Assembly: GCF_004000945.1 (NCBI RefSeq) | Contig: NZ_BIMF01000016.1 | Location: 62,001 to 126,000, forward strand | Source: Paenibacillus lautus NBRC 15380 | GTDB lineage: Bacteria > Bacillota > Bacilli > Paenibacillales > Paenibacillaceae | DNA: 64,000 nt | Direction: 5' to 3' | Shown here: in pieces, positions 62,845 to 64,000 of the stretch | How the letters are laid out: each line of letters opens with the position of its first letter | Numbering within the stretch: the first letter of the stretch is position 1 | Notes under the pieces: model-generated | The model's database searches: none | Seen by the model: only the letters and a program-made list of their open reading frames with translations | Told to the model about the DNA's origin: nothing | Program-made: the position numbers and the translations under genes

Positions 62845-64000
62845 CTAGCTCTTGTGTGTTTGCTGATTCCAGGCTTCGAAGAGGCTGCGGTTACGTTGGC
62901 TGGTACTGCTGCCATAAATGACGCGATGATACAAGAGGGCATCGACTTGAACTGGCGAGCTGTGCTTAAGAAGCCTGGCGGTAACATCGATATCTTCGAA
63001 GATACGTCCGAGACGATCCTCCCGATTCCACCAGCCGCCAATGGCGATTAGGGATGACTTTCGATACATACGGGGGACGAGCGGGTGTACATGCTGATTC
63101 GTTCGATTTAAGGAAGCAGACCATGCCGAATAAAGCTTGCCCGAATCAACGTTTCTTCTCCATAGAGGACCGAGCTGCCGGGTTCGTTCCCAGCACCCAT
63201 ACCGGCCTGTGGCCATCCTGCCGTCCGGATTCTGGTCAAGCGCTTCGGCCAGGAGTGCGGTGGCATCAGGAACCAGCCAGTCATCTCCATCCAATTCCAG
63301 AATATATCGACCCTTTGCTTCAAAAAGCAGGCGATTCATCATGATTGCTTTTCCGCGGTTACGCGATTGGGACAGAACCCGAATTCTGCTGTCAGGATAA
63401 GCGCAGGCTTCCTCCAGACTATCGTCCTCAGAGCCGTCATCGCCTATTAACAGCTCCCAGTTATCGCTTGATTGTGCCAACACGGAACGGATGCTCCAGC
63501 CTAAAGTGTCCTTCATATTATGAATGCTCATCAGAATGGAGACGACAGGTTGCGGAGGGATTTCAGGGGACAAAGTCCCTGTGGAGCTGGCGGTTTTCTC
63601 TCGCATCCTTGTTGCAGACAGAACAGGGAGAATATACTCCAGATCCTTTTGATACGGAGGGTTTTGCGATGGGTTTAGATGCATCGTAAGGCTTGGATCG
63701 GCGGGCAGCAGATCATAAGGCAGAAATCTGGCAGCAGGAAGCCTGTCGTTCCAGCGGGTGAGGGCGGCAAGCAGCCAGGCTTTTCTCCAATAGATTGGTG
63801 CGCCGTTCATACAAATACAGACAACACGATCTGGAATATGAGCTGGCATTGGAATGAAAGTCTGTGTGCTTTTATTGAAAAAAGAGAAGTTACCGCCCCA
63901 TAGAATCCACTCACGGTCTATTTGTGAGACTTCCTGAATGATTTGTTCACGATAGGCTAATGTATCGCTGGCTCTATAGCCGAATGGCTGCGTACGGAGT
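62845..64000 (-). CDS. Glycosyltransferase family 2 protein (5' end beyond window)
   Basis: Transfers a sugar from a nucleotide donor to a surface glycan. The GT-A domain reads VVSILMSIHNMKDTLGWSI, then WELLIGDDGSEDDS, RGKAIMMNRLLFEA and the metal-binding YILELDGDDWLVPD. An ATG at 63849 would give 334 residues, but the frame continues without a stop to the window edge and reads sensible protein (QPFGYRASDTLAYREQIIQE), so the gene very likely starts beyond 64000. The N-terminal part carries a Trp-rich region (REWILWGGNFSFF) that may be a separate domain. It is 29 bp before the pyruvyl transferase gene. Confidence 0.85.
   Translation of the reverse strand, partial: LRTQPFGYRASDTLAYREQIIQEVSQIDREWILWGGNFSFFNKSTQTFIPMPAHIPDRVVCICMNGAPIYWRKAWLLAALTRWNDRLPAARFLPYDLLPADPSLTMHLNPSQNPPYQKDLEYILPVLSATRMREKTASSTGTLSPEIPPQPVVSILMSIHNMKDTLGWSIRSVLAQSSDNWELLIGDDGSEDDSLEEACAYPDSRIRVLSQSRNRGKAIMMNRLLFEAKGRYILELDGDDWLVPDATALLAEALDQNPDGRMATGRYGCWERTRQLGPLWRRNVDSGKLYSAWSASLNRTNQHVHPLVPRMYRKSSLIAIGGWWNREDRLGRIFEDIDVTARLLKHSSPVQVDALLYHRVIYGSSTSQRNRSLFEAWNQQTHKS

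Overview
The window reads as a chromosome segment of a Gram-positive, spore-forming Firmicute, most likely a Paenibacillus. The evidence is the gene content and order: fapR-plsX-fabH-fabD-fabG-acpP-fabF-rnc-smc-ftsY; an ylbH-to-rpmF block (rsmD, coaD, ylbJ, ylbL, tmcAL/ylbM, ylbN-type DUF177, rpmF); a YjcZ-type tiny sporulation protein; strong AGGAGG ribosome sites; frequent TTG and GTG starts; and catabolite-responsive elements matching the Bacillus cre consensus. No rRNA, tRNA, CRISPR array, prophage or intact insertion sequence was seen.

Layout. 1-3.2 kb: a minus-strand sugar ABC importer (binding protein, two permeases, the second cut by the window edge), divergent from a ROK regulator, with a perfect cre and repeated half-sites in the shared promoter region. 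4.4-7.9 kb: glycerol use, glpK behind a near-consensus cre and glpD behind a terminator-type leader. 8-19 kb: an aldose-epimerase-like protein, a YwaF-type membrane protein, a secreted protein of unknown role, a lone LytTR regulator, a membrane-anchored PpiC foldase, an ArsP-type permease, the selD-mnmH pair for selenouridine in tRNA, an SDR, a PAP2 phosphatase and an FUSC/ArAE-like membrane protein. 19.4-34 kb: helD, a CHASE3 chemoreceptor, an MFS exporter preceded by what looks like a translational attenuator, a marR-MFS pair, a glycerophosphodiesterase with a GPH/SLC45-like transporter, and a LacI regulator next to a very large GH94-like phosphorylase with a perfect 20-bp palindromic operator. 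34-43.3 kb: small and housekeeping genes (TraX-like, macro domain, rpiA, MarR, GNAT, SGNH hydrolase, TPR protein) and a secreted RCC1/copper-amine-oxidase-N-like protein.

43.3-61.1 kb is the conserved core: ribosome maturation and CoA synthesis (rsmD, coaD), YlbJ/YlbL, tRNA acetylation (tmcAL), DUF177 and L32, then the FapR-controlled fatty-acid and phospholipid genes, RNase III, SMC and the SRP receptor. A FapR box (49401-49419) stands before fapR, tying the lipid genes to the malonyl-CoA sensor. 61.1-64 kb: a minus-strand operon with a glycosyltransferase (cut by the window edge), a polysaccharide pyruvyl transferase and two small proteins, probably cell-surface or spore-surface glycan genes.

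Most notable observations: a 23-codon leader ORF whose early codons can pair with and hide the ribosome site of an MFS exporter (23864-23971); an orphan minus-strand terminator plus UUCG hairpin upstream of rsmD, suggesting an unannotated RNA; fapR and the ywaF-like gene, whose full-length reading frames contain no standard start codon and would need ATC; and the stacked operators at the sugar ABC, helD, marR and phosphorylase promoters. All identifications were made by reading the sequence; no database search was run.
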